From Odoribacter sp036657595 (GTDB lineage Bacteria > Bacteroidota > Bacteroidia > Bacteroidales > Marinifilaceae), in assembly GCA_036657595.1 (NCBI GenBank), contig JAVXFZ010000046.1, positions 1 to 20,030 of the forward strand: a DNA stretch of 20,030 nucleotides. The letters are read 5' to 3'. The translations under genes and the position numbers were made by a program. Positions 5,675-15,300 of this stretch are shown here, piece by piece. The stretch's first letter is position 1; every line of letters starts with the position of its first letter. The notes under the pieces were generated by a model. The model was not told the origin of the DNA, did not search any database, and was given only the letters and a program-made list of their open reading frames with translations.

Positions 5675-7660
5675 ATGAAACTTGAAGTGAAAATTAACGA
5701 TCCTTTATTAGAGCCTTATCTTCCGGTGATTCGCCGGAGGGCAGAACAGAATGTGTTGAAAGAATTGGAGTTTACGGATGGGAGGCGTAAGTTGTCGGAT
5801 GTTTTTAACAATCATTTGTATTTTGGTTTACACCACGAGGCGGAAGGGGGTTGGACGTTTCGTGAATGGGCACCGTCGGCAACGGCGATGTATATGGTTG
5901 GCGATATGAGTGGTTGGAAACGGCAAGAGACGTATCGGATGAAGAAGTTGTCGAGGGGTGTGTGGGAGTTGCAGTTGCCGGAAGAGGCTCTTGAAAGAGG
6001 GATGAAGTATAAGCTGTGGATATTTTGGGAGGGCGGCGGCGATGAGCGATTGCCGGCTTATGTTCATCGGGCGGTGCAGGACGAGGAGACGAAGATTTTT
6101 TCTGCTGAGGTTTGGGACCCGGAGACGCCTTACGAATGGCGTAATCCTCGAATGAAGCGGGTGTCGAATCCTTTGATTTATGAGGCGCACGTGGGGATAG
6201 CGACGGAGGATCGGCGGGTGTCTACGTTTCAGGAATTTCGGTTGTATATATTGCCCCGTATTGCCAATTTGGGCTATACGGTGGTCCAGTTGATGGGTTT
6301 GCAGGAACACCCTTATTATGCATCGTTCGGCTATCAGATCTCTAATTTTTATGCGGTGAGTTCGCGTTTCGGAACGCCGGATGATTTGAAGGAATTGGTC
6401 GATGCCGCGCACGGCTATGGGATTGCGGTGGTGATGGACTTGGTACAGTCGCACGCCGTGAGGAATGAGAAAGAGGGATTGAGCTGTTTTGCGGGCGATT
6501 ATAATCAATATTTTTATCCGGGCGAACGGGGGAAACATCCGCTGTGGGATTCGCGTTGTTTTGATTACGGGAAGAATGAGGTGATCGGCTTTCTGCTGTC
6601 GAATTGTAAATATTGGTTGGAGGAGTTCCATTTGGACGGTTTCCGCTTTGACGGGATAACGAGTGTCATCTATTGGGATCACGGGATCCACCGCGATTTC
6701 ACGAGCTATGCGTGTTACTATGACGGGAATGAGGATGAGGCGGCGATCACTTACCTGACGCTGGCAAATCGTTTGATTCACGAGGTGAATCCGGAGGCGA
6801 TTACGATAGCGGAGGATGTGAGCGGTATGCCGGGATTGGGGATGGCGATAGAAGAAGGCGGAATGGGGTTTGACTTTCGGATGAGTATGGGGACACCGGA
6901 GTGTTGGATGAAGCTGGTGAAGTATAAACCGGACGAGCTGTGGAAGATGGAAGAACTGTATTATGAACTGACCAATAAACGGGAGGACGAGCATACGATC
7001 AGCTATGTGGAGTGTCACGATCAGGCGATCGTGGGGAATCTGACCTTGTTTTTCCGGATGTTGCAGCGGGATATATATACCTCGATGGTGGACCGTTTCC
7101 GCACCTTAAAAGTGGAGCGGGGAATGAGTTTGCACATGATGATCCGTCTTTTGACCCTGACGACGGCGGGAGACGGATATTTGACTTTTATGGGGAATGA
7201 GTTTGGGCACCCCGAATGGATAGATTTACCGCGTAAGGGAAATCTATGGAGTTATGAAAAGGCCCGCCGATTGTGGAGTTTGGTAGATGATCAACGCTTG
7301 CTTTTTCACTTTTTGAATGACTTTGATCGGGCTATGATTGCGTTGGTTAAATCGGCGGGTTTCTTAGTTGAACGTCCTCAACTGTTGGTGGTGAACGAGG
7401 AAAAACAATTGTTGATCATCAAGCGGAAGGATTATATTTTCGTATTCAATTTTAGTCCGCAGCGTTCGTATGCGGAATTTGTGTTTGCGGCTGATCCGGG
7501 GAAATACCAAATGGTGTTGAACACCGACAGCCATTGCTTCAACGGGGGAGGTCGATTGGTGGACGATCAGGAACATTTTACTATGTTCCGCAAGGGAGGG
7601 CAGACATTGTGCCTCTATATCCCCACACGGATCGCGATGGTATTACGGAAAATAGATTAA
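5675..7660 (+). CDS. glgB: 1,4-alpha-glucan branching enzyme, eukaryotic-type GH13
   Basis: A 661-residue glycogen branching enzyme, cutting alpha-1,4 chains and re-attaching them through alpha-1,6 bonds in the cytoplasm. An N-terminal carbohydrate-binding/beta-sandwich region (about 45-150) contains Arg-Glu-Trp-Ala-Pro and a Gly-Asp-Met-Ser-Gly-Trp motif typical of branching enzymes. The GH13 barrel follows with its four signatures: Asp-Leu-Val-Gln-Ser-His at 255-260; Gly-Phe-Arg-Phe-Asp at 322-326 with nucleophile Asp326; Ile-Ala-Glu-Asp with acid/base Glu380; and Cys-His-Asp-Gln with Asp449. Tyr-Val-Glu-Cys-His-Asp-Gln-Ala-Ile-Val-Gly closely parallels plant/animal/fungal branching enzymes, as does the short N-terminus. 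I use the ATG at 5675; a TTG one codon earlier is in frame but unlikely. First gene of a five-gene glucan operon. Confidence 0.95.
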   Translation: MKLEVKINDPLLEPYLPVIRRRAEQNVLKELEFTDGRRKLSDVFNNHLYFGLHHEAEGGWTFREWAPSATAMYMVGDMSGWKRQETYRMKKLSRGVWELQLPEEALERGMKYKLWIFWEGGGDERLPAYVHRAVQDEETKIFSAEVWDPETPYEWRNPRMKRVSNPLIYEAHVGIATEDRRVSTFQEFRLYILPRIANLGYTVVQLMGLQEHPYYASFGYQISNFYAVSSRFGTPDDLKELVDAAHGYGIAVVMDLVQSHAVRNEKEGLSCFAGDYNQYFYPGERGKHPLWDSRCFDYGKNEVIGFLLSNCKYWLEEFHLDGFRFDGITSVIYWDHGIHRDFTSYACYYDGNEDEAAITYLTLANRLIHEVNPEAITIAEDVSGMPGLGMAIEEGGMGFDFRMSMGTPECWMKLVKYKPDELWKMEELYYELTNKREDEHTISYVECHDQAIVGNLTLFFRMLQRDIYTSMVDRFRTLKVERGMSLHMMIRLLTLTTAGDGYLTFMGNEFGHPEWIDLPRKGNLWSYEKARRLWSLVDDQRLLFHFLNDFDRAMIALVKSAGFLVERPQLLVVNEEKQLLIIKRKDYIFVFNFSPQRSYAEFVFAADPGKYQMVLNTDSHCFNGGGRLVDDQEHFTMFRKGGQTLCLYIPTRIAMVLRKID

Positions 7661-7692
7661 CAGCAGAGTATTGATAAAAAAAATAAACGGCT

Positions 7693-9648
7693 ATGACTTA
7701 TTTGAAGTTTAACAAAAATGAATTGGTGAATCTGGAGTATTCCCTGAAACGGGAGGTGTTGGCAACAAATCGTGCCGGCGGCTATCTTTCGACGACCATC
7801 ATCGGGTGTAATACACGTAAATATCACGGCTTATTAATCGTTCCTGTGGAAGAGTTCGGGGGGGAGAATCAGGTGCTTCTGTCGAGCTTGGACGAAACAG
7901 TCGTACAACACGGTCAGGCATTTAATCTCGGCATCCATAAGTACCCGGGCGTTTACGATCCCAAAGGACATAAATATATCGTTAATTTTGAATATGAACC
8001 GGTCTATACTCTGACGTATCGGGTGGGGGGAGTGATCCTGAAAAAAGAAATCGTGCTGGTACACAACGAGTCGCAAGTGCTGATCCGTTACACGCTGGTG
8101 GAAGCCCATTCGGAGACCTCCTTGCGATTAAAGCCTTTCCTTGCCTACCGGAGCATCCACTGCTTGTCAAAAGCCAACCTGACGGTAAATGCAAAATATC
8201 AGAAGGTCGAAAACGGGATCCGGTCGAAATTGTACACCGGCTTCCCCTCGCTGAATATGCAGATCAGTCGTGAAAATGAGTTCATCGCAACACCCGATTG
8301 GTATTACGATGTGGAATATACAGAGGAGCAAAACCGCGGTTATGACTACCGGGAAGATCTCTTTGTGCCGGGTTATTTTGAATTTCCAATCAAGAAAGGG
8401 GAAAGCATCGTATTCTCGGCATCGGTGGAGGAGGCAGTGCCTTCGCGACTGAAAACAAAGTTCGAGCGATTGGTGAAAGAACGGGCTCCCCGCGACAGCT
8501 TTGAGAATTGCCTGAAATATTCCGCCTCGCAGTTTATCGTGCGGAAGGGAAAAGATACGGAGATCGTGGCAGGCTACCCTTGGTTTGGGGCGTGGGGACG
8601 GGATACGTTGATCGCTTTGCCGGGCTTGACCTTGTCGGCGACGGGAGATACGAAGACGTGCAAGGAGGTGCTGGACACAATGTTGCGACAGTTGAAAGAC
8701 GGTCTGTTCCCGAATGTGGGAAAAGGTCGGACGGCATCCTATAATTCGGTGGATGCCTCGATGTGGTTCTTTTGGGCGGTGCAGCAATATGGAGAGGCGA
8801 TCGGCGACGATGCCGCCGTGTGGAAGAGCTACGGAAGGGCAATGAAAAAGATCTTGCGGACTTTCCGGAAAAGAGAAACCCCCTTCCTACAACTGGCAAT
8901 GACGTCCTTGATTTGGGCAGACATACCGGGAAAGGCATTCACGTGGATGGATGCGATTGTCAACGGCGTGCCGGTGACTCCCCGCGGCGGTTATACGGTG
9001 GAGGTCAACGCACTCTTATATAATGCGGTTTGCTATACCTTGCACTTAGCGCGAGAGGCGAGGGATAGGGTTTTTGTGAAGGAATGGGAGATGATGCCGG
9101 AACGCATACAGACCTGCTTCCTACTGATGTTTTGGAGACCCAGCAAAGGTTATCTCGCCGATTATTTGGGGAATGATGGACGAAATTTGTTTGTCCGTCC
9201 GAATCAGGTGATCGCCTGTTCGTTGCCATACAGTCCGCTGACCGATGAGATGAAGCGGAGCGTACTGAAGGTGGTGAAGCAGGAATTGCTGACACCGAAA
9301 GGCTTGCGCACCTTAGCACCGAAGAATCCTTCTTATGTGGGCACTTACGAGGGCGATCAGCCGACCCGCGACCGGGCTTATCACCAAGGGACCGTATGGC
9401 CTTGGCTGATGGGACATTATATTGAAGCCAATCTCCGGCTGTACGGTTCTTCTTTTATGCTGACAGCAGAGGAATTGTTGCAGGCGTTTGAAGAAGATAT
9501 GACGGTGTACGGCGTTTGTTCGATCGGCGAGGTGTACGACGGTAATCCTCCCTATACACCGAACGGCTCGATCTCACAAGCGTGGAGCGTAGCGGAGATC
9601 TTGCGCAGTAAAGCCCTGATCGAGAAATACCGCAAAGAGGGGTTCTAA
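7693..9648 (+). CDS. Glycogen debranching enzyme (amylo-alpha-1,6-glucosidase, GH133-like)
   Basis: A 651-residue debranching enzyme related to the C-terminal glucosidase half of eukaryotic debranching enzyme, hydrolysing alpha-1,6 branch stubs. Residues 1-260 form the N-terminal 'GDE_N' beta domain, with Glu-Val-Leu-Ala-Thr-Asn-Arg-Ala-Gly-Gly-Tyr and Arg-Lys-Tyr-His-Gly-Leu-Leu as hallmarks (21-48). Residues 270-650 are an (alpha/alpha)6-barrel with Pro-Trp-Phe-Gly-Ala-Trp-Gly-Arg-Asp-Thr (296-305), a Thr-Trp-Met-Asp-Ala segment, Tyr-His-Gln-Gly-Thr-Val-Trp-Pro-Trp and the near-terminal Asn-Gly-Ser-Ile-Ser-Gln-Ala-Trp. These are typical of the bacterial/archaeal GDE family, and length is normal. 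It lies 32 bp after the branching enzyme and 32 bp before the GT4 gene, so co-transcription is likely. It should remove the branches its neighbour makes. Confidence 0.93.
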   Translation: MTYLKFNKNELVNLEYSLKREVLATNRAGGYLSTTIIGCNTRKYHGLLIVPVEEFGGENQVLLSSLDETVVQHGQAFNLGIHKYPGVYDPKGHKYIVNFEYEPVYTLTYRVGGVILKKEIVLVHNESQVLIRYTLVEAHSETSLRLKPFLAYRSIHCLSKANLTVNAKYQKVENGIRSKLYTGFPSLNMQISRENEFIATPDWYYDVEYTEEQNRGYDYREDLFVPGYFEFPIKKGESIVFSASVEEAVPSRLKTKFERLVKERAPRDSFENCLKYSASQFIVRKGKDTEIVAGYPWFGAWGRDTLIALPGLTLSATGDTKTCKEVLDTMLRQLKDGLFPNVGKGRTASYNSVDASMWFFWAVQQYGEAIGDDAAVWKSYGRAMKKILRTFRKRETPFLQLAMTSLIWADIPGKAFTWMDAIVNGVPVTPRGGYTVEVNALLYNAVCYTLHLAREARDRVFVKEWEMMPERIQTCFLLMFWRPSKGYLADYLGNDGRNLFVRPNQVIACSLPYSPLTDEMKRSVLKVVKQELLTPKGLRTLAPKNPSYVGTYEGDQPTRDRAYHQGTVWPWLMGHYIEANLRLYGSSFMLTAEELLQAFEEDMTVYGVCSIGEVYDGNPPYTPNGSISQAWSVAEILRSKALIEKYRKEGF

Positions 9649-9680
9649 AAAAGGGAGAGCATACTAATAACACGAAGAAT

Positions 9681-10973
9681 ATGATGAAGACGAAAGTATT
9701 AATGTTCGGATGGGAATTTCCACCCCATATCGCAGGAGGATTGGGGACAGCGTGTCTCGGTTTGACAAAAGGCTTATCGAAACAGGAGGTGGAGGTGTTG
9801 TTTGTGATGCCGAAAGCAAGCGGCGATGAAGACCGGTCGGCAGCCCGAATCATCAGCGCGAGCGAGGTGGAGTCGTTGTACGAATACCAAGATGTGGAAG
9901 AATACTGGAAGTATATTCATTTTATGGAAATCGGTTCAAACCTGATGCCTTATATGGACCCCGAACGATTTGAACGGGAGGTGAACCGCGAAGTGTTGGA
10001 GGGGAAAAAGGAAAACCATATCGCTTTTAAGAATAAATATGAATTTTCCGGCAAATACGGGTCGAACCTGATGGAAGAGGTGGCGCGCTATGCGCTGGTG
10101 GCAGCGACCATTGCCGGACAACAGGAATTTGATGTCATCCACGCTCACGACTGGCTGACGTATGCCGCCGGCATCGCCGCCAAACGGATTTCGGGCAAAC
10201 CACTGGTGATCCACGTACACGCAACGGAATTTGACCGCTGCGGCGAACACATCAATCAGGAGGTCTACGAGCTGGAACGGCAGGGAATGCTGGAAGCCGA
10301 CCGGGTGATTACGGTCAGCCACCTGACACGCAACATCGTCGTCAACCGTTACGGCATTGACCCCAACAAGGTGGTGACCGTACACAATGCCGTCGATTTC
10401 CAGTCGTACACCGATGTGGACGTGGAACGGGGGGTGAAGGAGAAGGTGGTGACCTTCCTCGGACGGATCACTTTCCAGAAGGGACCGGAGTATTTTATCG
10501 AGGCGGCAAATAAGGTATTAAAACGTTATCCGAACGTCCGTTTTGTGATGGCGGGGAGCGGGGATATGATGAATCGTTCGATTCGTCGGGTGGCAAAGTT
10601 GAAGATTGCCACGCGCTTTCATTTCACGGGCTTTCTGCGAGGACAGGACGTCCAGCGTATGTTCGCCCACAGCGATGTATATGTGATGCCCTCGGTGTCC
10701 GAACCTTTTGGCATCTCTCCACTGGAGGCTATGCGGTCGGGCGTACCGACGATCATCTCCAAGCAATCGGGCGTGGCGGAGGTGTTGAAACACGCCATCA
10801 AAGTGGACTTTTGGGATGTCGATGCATTGGCAGATGCCATCTATGCGCTGCTGTCTTATCCGGCGTTGTCGGCATTTACTACCAAGTACGGGCTGTGTGA
10901 GGTGAACACGCTGAAATGGGAAAATGCAGCTTTTCAACTGAAGGAGATCTATGAAGAGGTGATAAAACGATGA
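9681..10973 (+). CDS. GT4-family glycosyltransferase of the glucan operon
   Basis: A 430-residue GT-B retaining glycosyltransferase. The N-terminal domain opens with Phe-Gly-Trp-Glu-Phe-Pro-Pro-His-Ile-Ala-Gly-Gly-Leu-Gly (9-22), a glycine loop like that of glycogen/starch synthases, and has His-Ala-His-Asp-Trp at 154-158. The C-terminal donor domain has Gly-Arg...Lys (261-267), Gly-Ser-Gly-Asp (292-295) and an exact Glu-x7-Glu motif, Glu341 to Glu349. Adjacent ATGs at 9681 and 9684 make either start possible. Its position between debrancher and GH57 suggests it makes alpha-1,4-glucan or a primer, in parallel with the GT3 synthase downstream; donor (ADP- or UDP-glucose) and product cannot be read from sequence. 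A generic GT4 with another substrate is the alternative. Confidence 0.88.
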   Translation: MMKTKVLMFGWEFPPHIAGGLGTACLGLTKGLSKQEVEVLFVMPKASGDEDRSAARIISASEVESLYEYQDVEEYWKYIHFMEIGSNLMPYMDPERFEREVNREVLEGKKENHIAFKNKYEFSGKYGSNLMEEVARYALVAATIAGQQEFDVIHAHDWLTYAAGIAAKRISGKPLVIHVHATEFDRCGEHINQEVYELERQGMLEADRVITVSHLTRNIVVNRYGIDPNKVVTVHNAVDFQSYTDVDVERGVKEKVVTFLGRITFQKGPEYFIEAANKVLKRYPNVRFVMAGSGDMMNRSIRRVAKLKIATRFHFTGFLRGQDVQRMFAHSDVYVMPSVSEPFGISPLEAMRSGVPTIISKQSGVAEVLKHAIKVDFWDVDALADAIYALLSYPALSAFTTKYGLCEVNTLKWENAAFQLKEIYEEVIKR

Positions 10974-11050
10974 GAAAAAAGAGGGAAAGCAACGGAGGGG
11001 ACAGGCTACCGAAACGATCAAAAAAGAATATTAATTATTAGTACGATATT

Positions 11051-12265
11051 ATGGATAAGAAGACATTGTGTTTGTATTTTCAGGTTCATCAGCCGATCCG
11101 TTTGAGAAAATATCATTTTTTCGATATTGGTAAGAACAGCGACTATACAGATGATTTTGCCAATGATTCAATGATCCGTCAGGCGGCAGAACGTTGTTAT
11201 CTACCGGCAAATCAACTGATGTTGGAGTTGATACAGAAATATGGAAAGAATTTCAAGGTGAATTTTTCTATCTCCGGAATAGCGATGGAGCAGTTTGAAC
11301 GATACGCACCGGAGGTGATCGACAGCTTCCGGAAATTGGTGGCGACGGGCAGCGTGGAGCTGTTGTCGGAAACCTATTCCCATTCTTTGGCGTGTATGGT
11401 GGACGAGGCGGAATTTAAAAAACAGGTGGATTTACACACAGAGCTGATGAAACGGGTGTTCGGCGTGAAACCGGTGAGCTTCCGAAATACGGAATTGGTG
11501 TATTCGGACGAGGTGGGGGAGATGGTGGAACGTATGGGCTATAAAACGATGCTGACGGAGGGCGCACGGCATATCTTGGGTTGGAAAAGTCCCGATTATG
11601 TCTATACCAATGCGCTTCAACCGAAGTTGAAGCTGCTGTTGAAAAATTCCAACCTCAGCGATGACATCGCTTTTCGTTTTTCAGACTGTAAATGGGGGCA
11701 ATGGCCACTGACAGCCGATAAGTATGCCACTTGGCTGAATGAGGCGGACGGCGAACTGGTCAATCTGTTTATGGATTACGAGACATTTGGTGAACGACAG
11801 GGGGAAGAAAGTGGCATCTTTGACTTCTTGGCAGCCTTGCCGGAAGAGGTCTACGCCTCCACCTCTTTCGAGTTCCAAACCGTTCAGGAGGCGGCGGAAA
11901 AACATCAACCGGTGGCTTCGCTGCACGTGCCTTTTCCTATTTCGTGGGCGGATGAAGAACGGGATTTGACGGCTTGGCTGGGGAATGAATTACAGAACGA
12001 GGCATTTGAAGAATTGTATAAACTGAAGGATCAGGTGAAGAAGTTGGCGGATGCCGATATTAGCCGTGATTTCGACCGTTTGCAGGCAAGCGACCATTTC
12101 TATTATATGTGTACGAAGTTGTTCTCAGACGATGCGGTGCGCCGATACACCACGCCTTACGACACCCCCTACGAGGCTTTTATTAATTATATGAATGTGT
12201 TGAGCGATTTGATCCTGCGCGTGGAAAATAAGCAGGAGGAACAAAAAATGAAAGCAAAGGAATAA
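11051..12265 (+). CDS. GH57 alpha-amylase/4-alpha-glucanotransferase-type enzyme
   Basis: A 404-residue glycoside hydrolase family 57 protein acting on alpha-1,4-glucans. GH57 conserved regions are visible: His-Gln-Pro at 13-15; Gly-Ser-Val-Glu-Leu-Leu-Ser-Glu (100-107); Phe-Arg-Asn-Thr-Glu-Leu-Val-Tyr with predicted nucleophile Glu148; and Met-Asp-Tyr-Glu-Thr-Phe-Gly-Glu with predicted acid/base Asp242. A helical C-terminal region follows, ending in a Lys/Glu-rich tail (about 390-404). There is no signal peptide, so it is intracellular, unlike dietary-starch amylases of the Sus type. Specificity among GH57 enzymes (amylase, 4-alpha-glucanotransferase, amylopullulanase) cannot be assigned with confidence. 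It lies 77 bp after the GT4 gene and 60 bp before the synthase-phosphorylase gene. Confidence 0.9.
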   Translation: MDKKTLCLYFQVHQPIRLRKYHFFDIGKNSDYTDDFANDSMIRQAAERCYLPANQLMLELIQKYGKNFKVNFSISGIAMEQFERYAPEVIDSFRKLVATGSVELLSETYSHSLACMVDEAEFKKQVDLHTELMKRVFGVKPVSFRNTELVYSDEVGEMVERMGYKTMLTEGARHILGWKSPDYVYTNALQPKLKLLLKNSNLSDDIAFRFSDCKWGQWPLTADKYATWLNEADGELVNLFMDYETFGERQGEESGIFDFLAALPEEVYASTSFEFQTVQEAAEKHQPVASLHVPFPISWADEERDLTAWLGNELQNEAFEELYKLKDQVKKLADADISRDFDRLQASDHFYYMCTKLFSDDAVRRYTTPYDTPYEAFINYMNVLSDLILRVENKQEEQKMKAKE

Positions 12266-12268
12266 TCT

Positions 12269-12298
12269 TTTCGTATTTAGAGCGAAATGATTACTTTG
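12269..12298 (+). promoter_or_regulatory. Possible internal promoter before the synthase-phosphorylase fusion
   Basis: TTTC (12269-12272), 18 nt, then TTACTTTG (12291-12298), one base from TAnnTTTG in the fixed positions. The predicted start near 12305 would exclude an ATG at 12287 and favour the ATG at 12326. It could allow the last gene to be expressed apart from the rest of the operon. Tentative. Confidence 0.35.
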
Positions 12299-12325
12299 CG
12301 GTGCGATTTAACAAGGATAATAAAT

Positions 12326-15300
12326 ATGGAGGATCAGAAATTAAAGAATCCGGCTTATCTGTTTGAAGTGAGTTGGGAGGTTTGTAATAAAGTGGGGGGA
12401 ATCCATACGGTGATCTCGACGAAGGCACTGAATATGGTGAAGGAATACAGTAACAATCACATCCTGATAGGACCCGATGTATGGCGATATACGGAGCAAA
12501 ATCCGGAATTTATCGACGACCAACGTTTATTCCGGTCGTGGCGACAGTGGGCAGCACAGGAGGGTTTGCGCATCAAGGTGGGACGTTGGAATGTCGTCGG
12601 ACAACCGATCGTCGTCTTGGTGGACTTTAGTACGTTTATTACACAGAAAGATGCCCTGTTTGCTTCTTTTTGGGAGAAATACAAATTGGATTCCATCAGC
12701 GGACAATGGGATTATATCGAACCTGCCTTGTTTGGTTATGCGGCGGGAAAGGTGATAGAGAGTTTCGTGCGCTTCCATTCTTCCATCCGCCAACGAGTGG
12801 TCGCACAATTCCACGAATGGATGACGGGAGTGGGATTGCTGTATCTGAAAGATGTGATGCCGCAGGTGGGCTGTGTGTTTACCACACACGCGACGGTACT
12901 CGGACGTTGTGTCGCGGGAAATAACTTGCCGCTGTACAGTGCGATGAAAACTTATGTGCCGGAAGAATTGGCGCGACGCTTTAATGTCGTGTCGAAACAG
13001 TCGTTGGAAAAAGCAGCGGCACAAAATGCGGATTGCTTTACCACCGTCAGCGAGATCACGGCGATGGAGTGTGCTCATTTTTTAGGCAAGAAAGTGGATC
13101 TTGTCACCCCCAATGGTTTTGAGAACGTGTTTACTCCCACCGATGAAGAATGGGAGGGCAAACGACGAGTTGCCCGAGAAAAGTTTTTGCAGGTGGCACA
13201 GGCTTTACTGGAAAGACCGGTTGCCGAGGATGCCCTCTTGCTTTGCATTAGCGGACGGTATGAATTTAAAAATAAGGGCATTGATGTCTTCATTGATGCA
13301 ATGGGTGCCCTCAATCGCGGTGGTGGACTTCAAAAAGAGGTCTACGCTTTTATTTTAGTGCCTGCCGGACATTCAGGAGCCAATAAGGAGTTACTTCATA
13401 ACATCGAACAACCCTATAAGCCCATCGCGAATGGTACGGTTTATTTGACACATTATCTGAATGATACGGCACACGATTCCGTGATGAACCGGATCCAAAG
13501 CCAGCAACTGTTGAACTCATCGAACGATCGCGTGAAGATCTTTTTCGTACCGAGCTATCTGAATGGTGACGACGGTATCTTTAATATGCCTTATTACGAT
13601 CTGCTGATCGGTATGGACTTGACGGTATTCCCGTCTTATTACGAGCCTTGGGGCTACACTCCGTTGGAAAGCCTTGCGTTTAAGGTTCCAACGATCACCA
13701 CCACCTTGGCAGGCTTCGGTCTGTGGGTGAAAGAGCATTACAAAATGGCGCATCCGGGCATAGAGGTGATCCATCGCATTGACGGCGATGATCCTTCGGT
13801 GGTGACGGCGATTGCCGAGTGGGTGAGAAAAAATACACTGATCACTGCCACAGAGATGAACAAAGAGCGGGAGAATGCCAGAGAGGTATCGCAGATCGCT
13901 CTTTGGGACCATTTGGTGACGTATTACAAACAGGCGTATGCCATCGCTTTAGAGCGGGTGAGCGGGCGATTGAAGGATTTTCCGATCCGGGAAAATGAGT
14001 CGGTGTCTTATATTGAAAAACCACTGACGGTGAATACACCCAGTTGGGTGAGCGTGCTGATCCATCGCTCTATCCCTGAAAAATTGATCGCCTTGGAGGA
14101 ATTGTCGAAGAATCTTTGGTGGGCTTGGCACGACGAAGCCCGCGAACTGTTCCGGATGATTGATGTGGAAAAATGGAGGGAATGTGGACATAATCCGATC
14201 TTACTGCTGGATTCTATTTCTTTGAATCGCTATAAACAATTGGAGAGTGATCCCGGATTTGTGCATAAATTGGAAAGTGTCTACCGCCAATTTAATGAAT
14301 ATATGGCAGGCAAAAAAGAGATGTCGGGAGACGGGGTCGCCTATTTCAGTATGGAATATGGATTGCATACTTCGTTGAAAATATATTCCGGCGGTCTGGG
14401 CATTTTGGCGGGAGATTATTTGAAAGAGGCGAGCGATAAGGGAACAAAGATTACCGCTATCGGTTTGCTGTACCGCTACGGTTATTTCACCCAGAAATTA
14501 TCGGCAACGGGAGAACAGGAGGCGGAGTATGAAGCACAAGATTTTATGAAGATCGCCGTGTCGCCCGTGAGGGACGAACAGGGAAATTGGCAACTGATCT
14601 GCTTGGTGTTTCCGGGACGTAATTTGTATGCCCGAATATGGCGTGTCGATGTCGGACGGATCGAACTTTATCTGCTGGATACCGATTTTGAAGATAATCT
14701 GCCGGAAGACCGAACGATCACACATCATCTGTATGGAGGAGATTGGGAAAATCGCCTGAAACAGGAATTGTTGCTGGGATGCGGCGGTATTCAGGTGTTG
14801 CGGAAGTTGGGGATTGAAGCAGCTACTTATCATTGCAATGAAGGACACGCTGCCTTTACGGGACTGGAACGCTTGAAGGAATATATCGTGGAGAAAAATC
14901 TCTCGTTCGCCGAAGCAATGGAGGTGGTGCGCTCGTCTTCTTTGTTTACAACCCATACCCCCGTTCCTGCCGGACACGATTCGTTCTCTGAAAATATGCT
15001 GCGTACTTATATTTCATATTATGCCGATCGCTTGAAAATCAGTTGGGAGCAATTGCTGGGATTGGGCAAAATTAATGTGGAAGATTCCAACGAGAAGTTT
15101 TCGATGAGCTTTCTGGCAGCTAATATGGCAGAGGAAATAAATGGCGTGAGCTGGTTACACGGAGAGGTGAGTAAGGATATTTTTAAGGGGATGTGGCCGG
15201 GATATATGCCGGAAGAGCTGCATATCAGTTATGTGACAAACGGCGTGCATTATCCCACTTGGGCTGCACCGGAATGGAAAAAGATTGAAGAACCACTCTT

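Noticed and set aside
5828..7018. 396-codon minus-strand reading frame antisense to the branching enzyme
   Set aside because: The plus-strand gene shows complete GH13 motifs. The antisense product is His/Arg/Ile-rich with no recognisable domain, and is explained by strand-skewed codon use.
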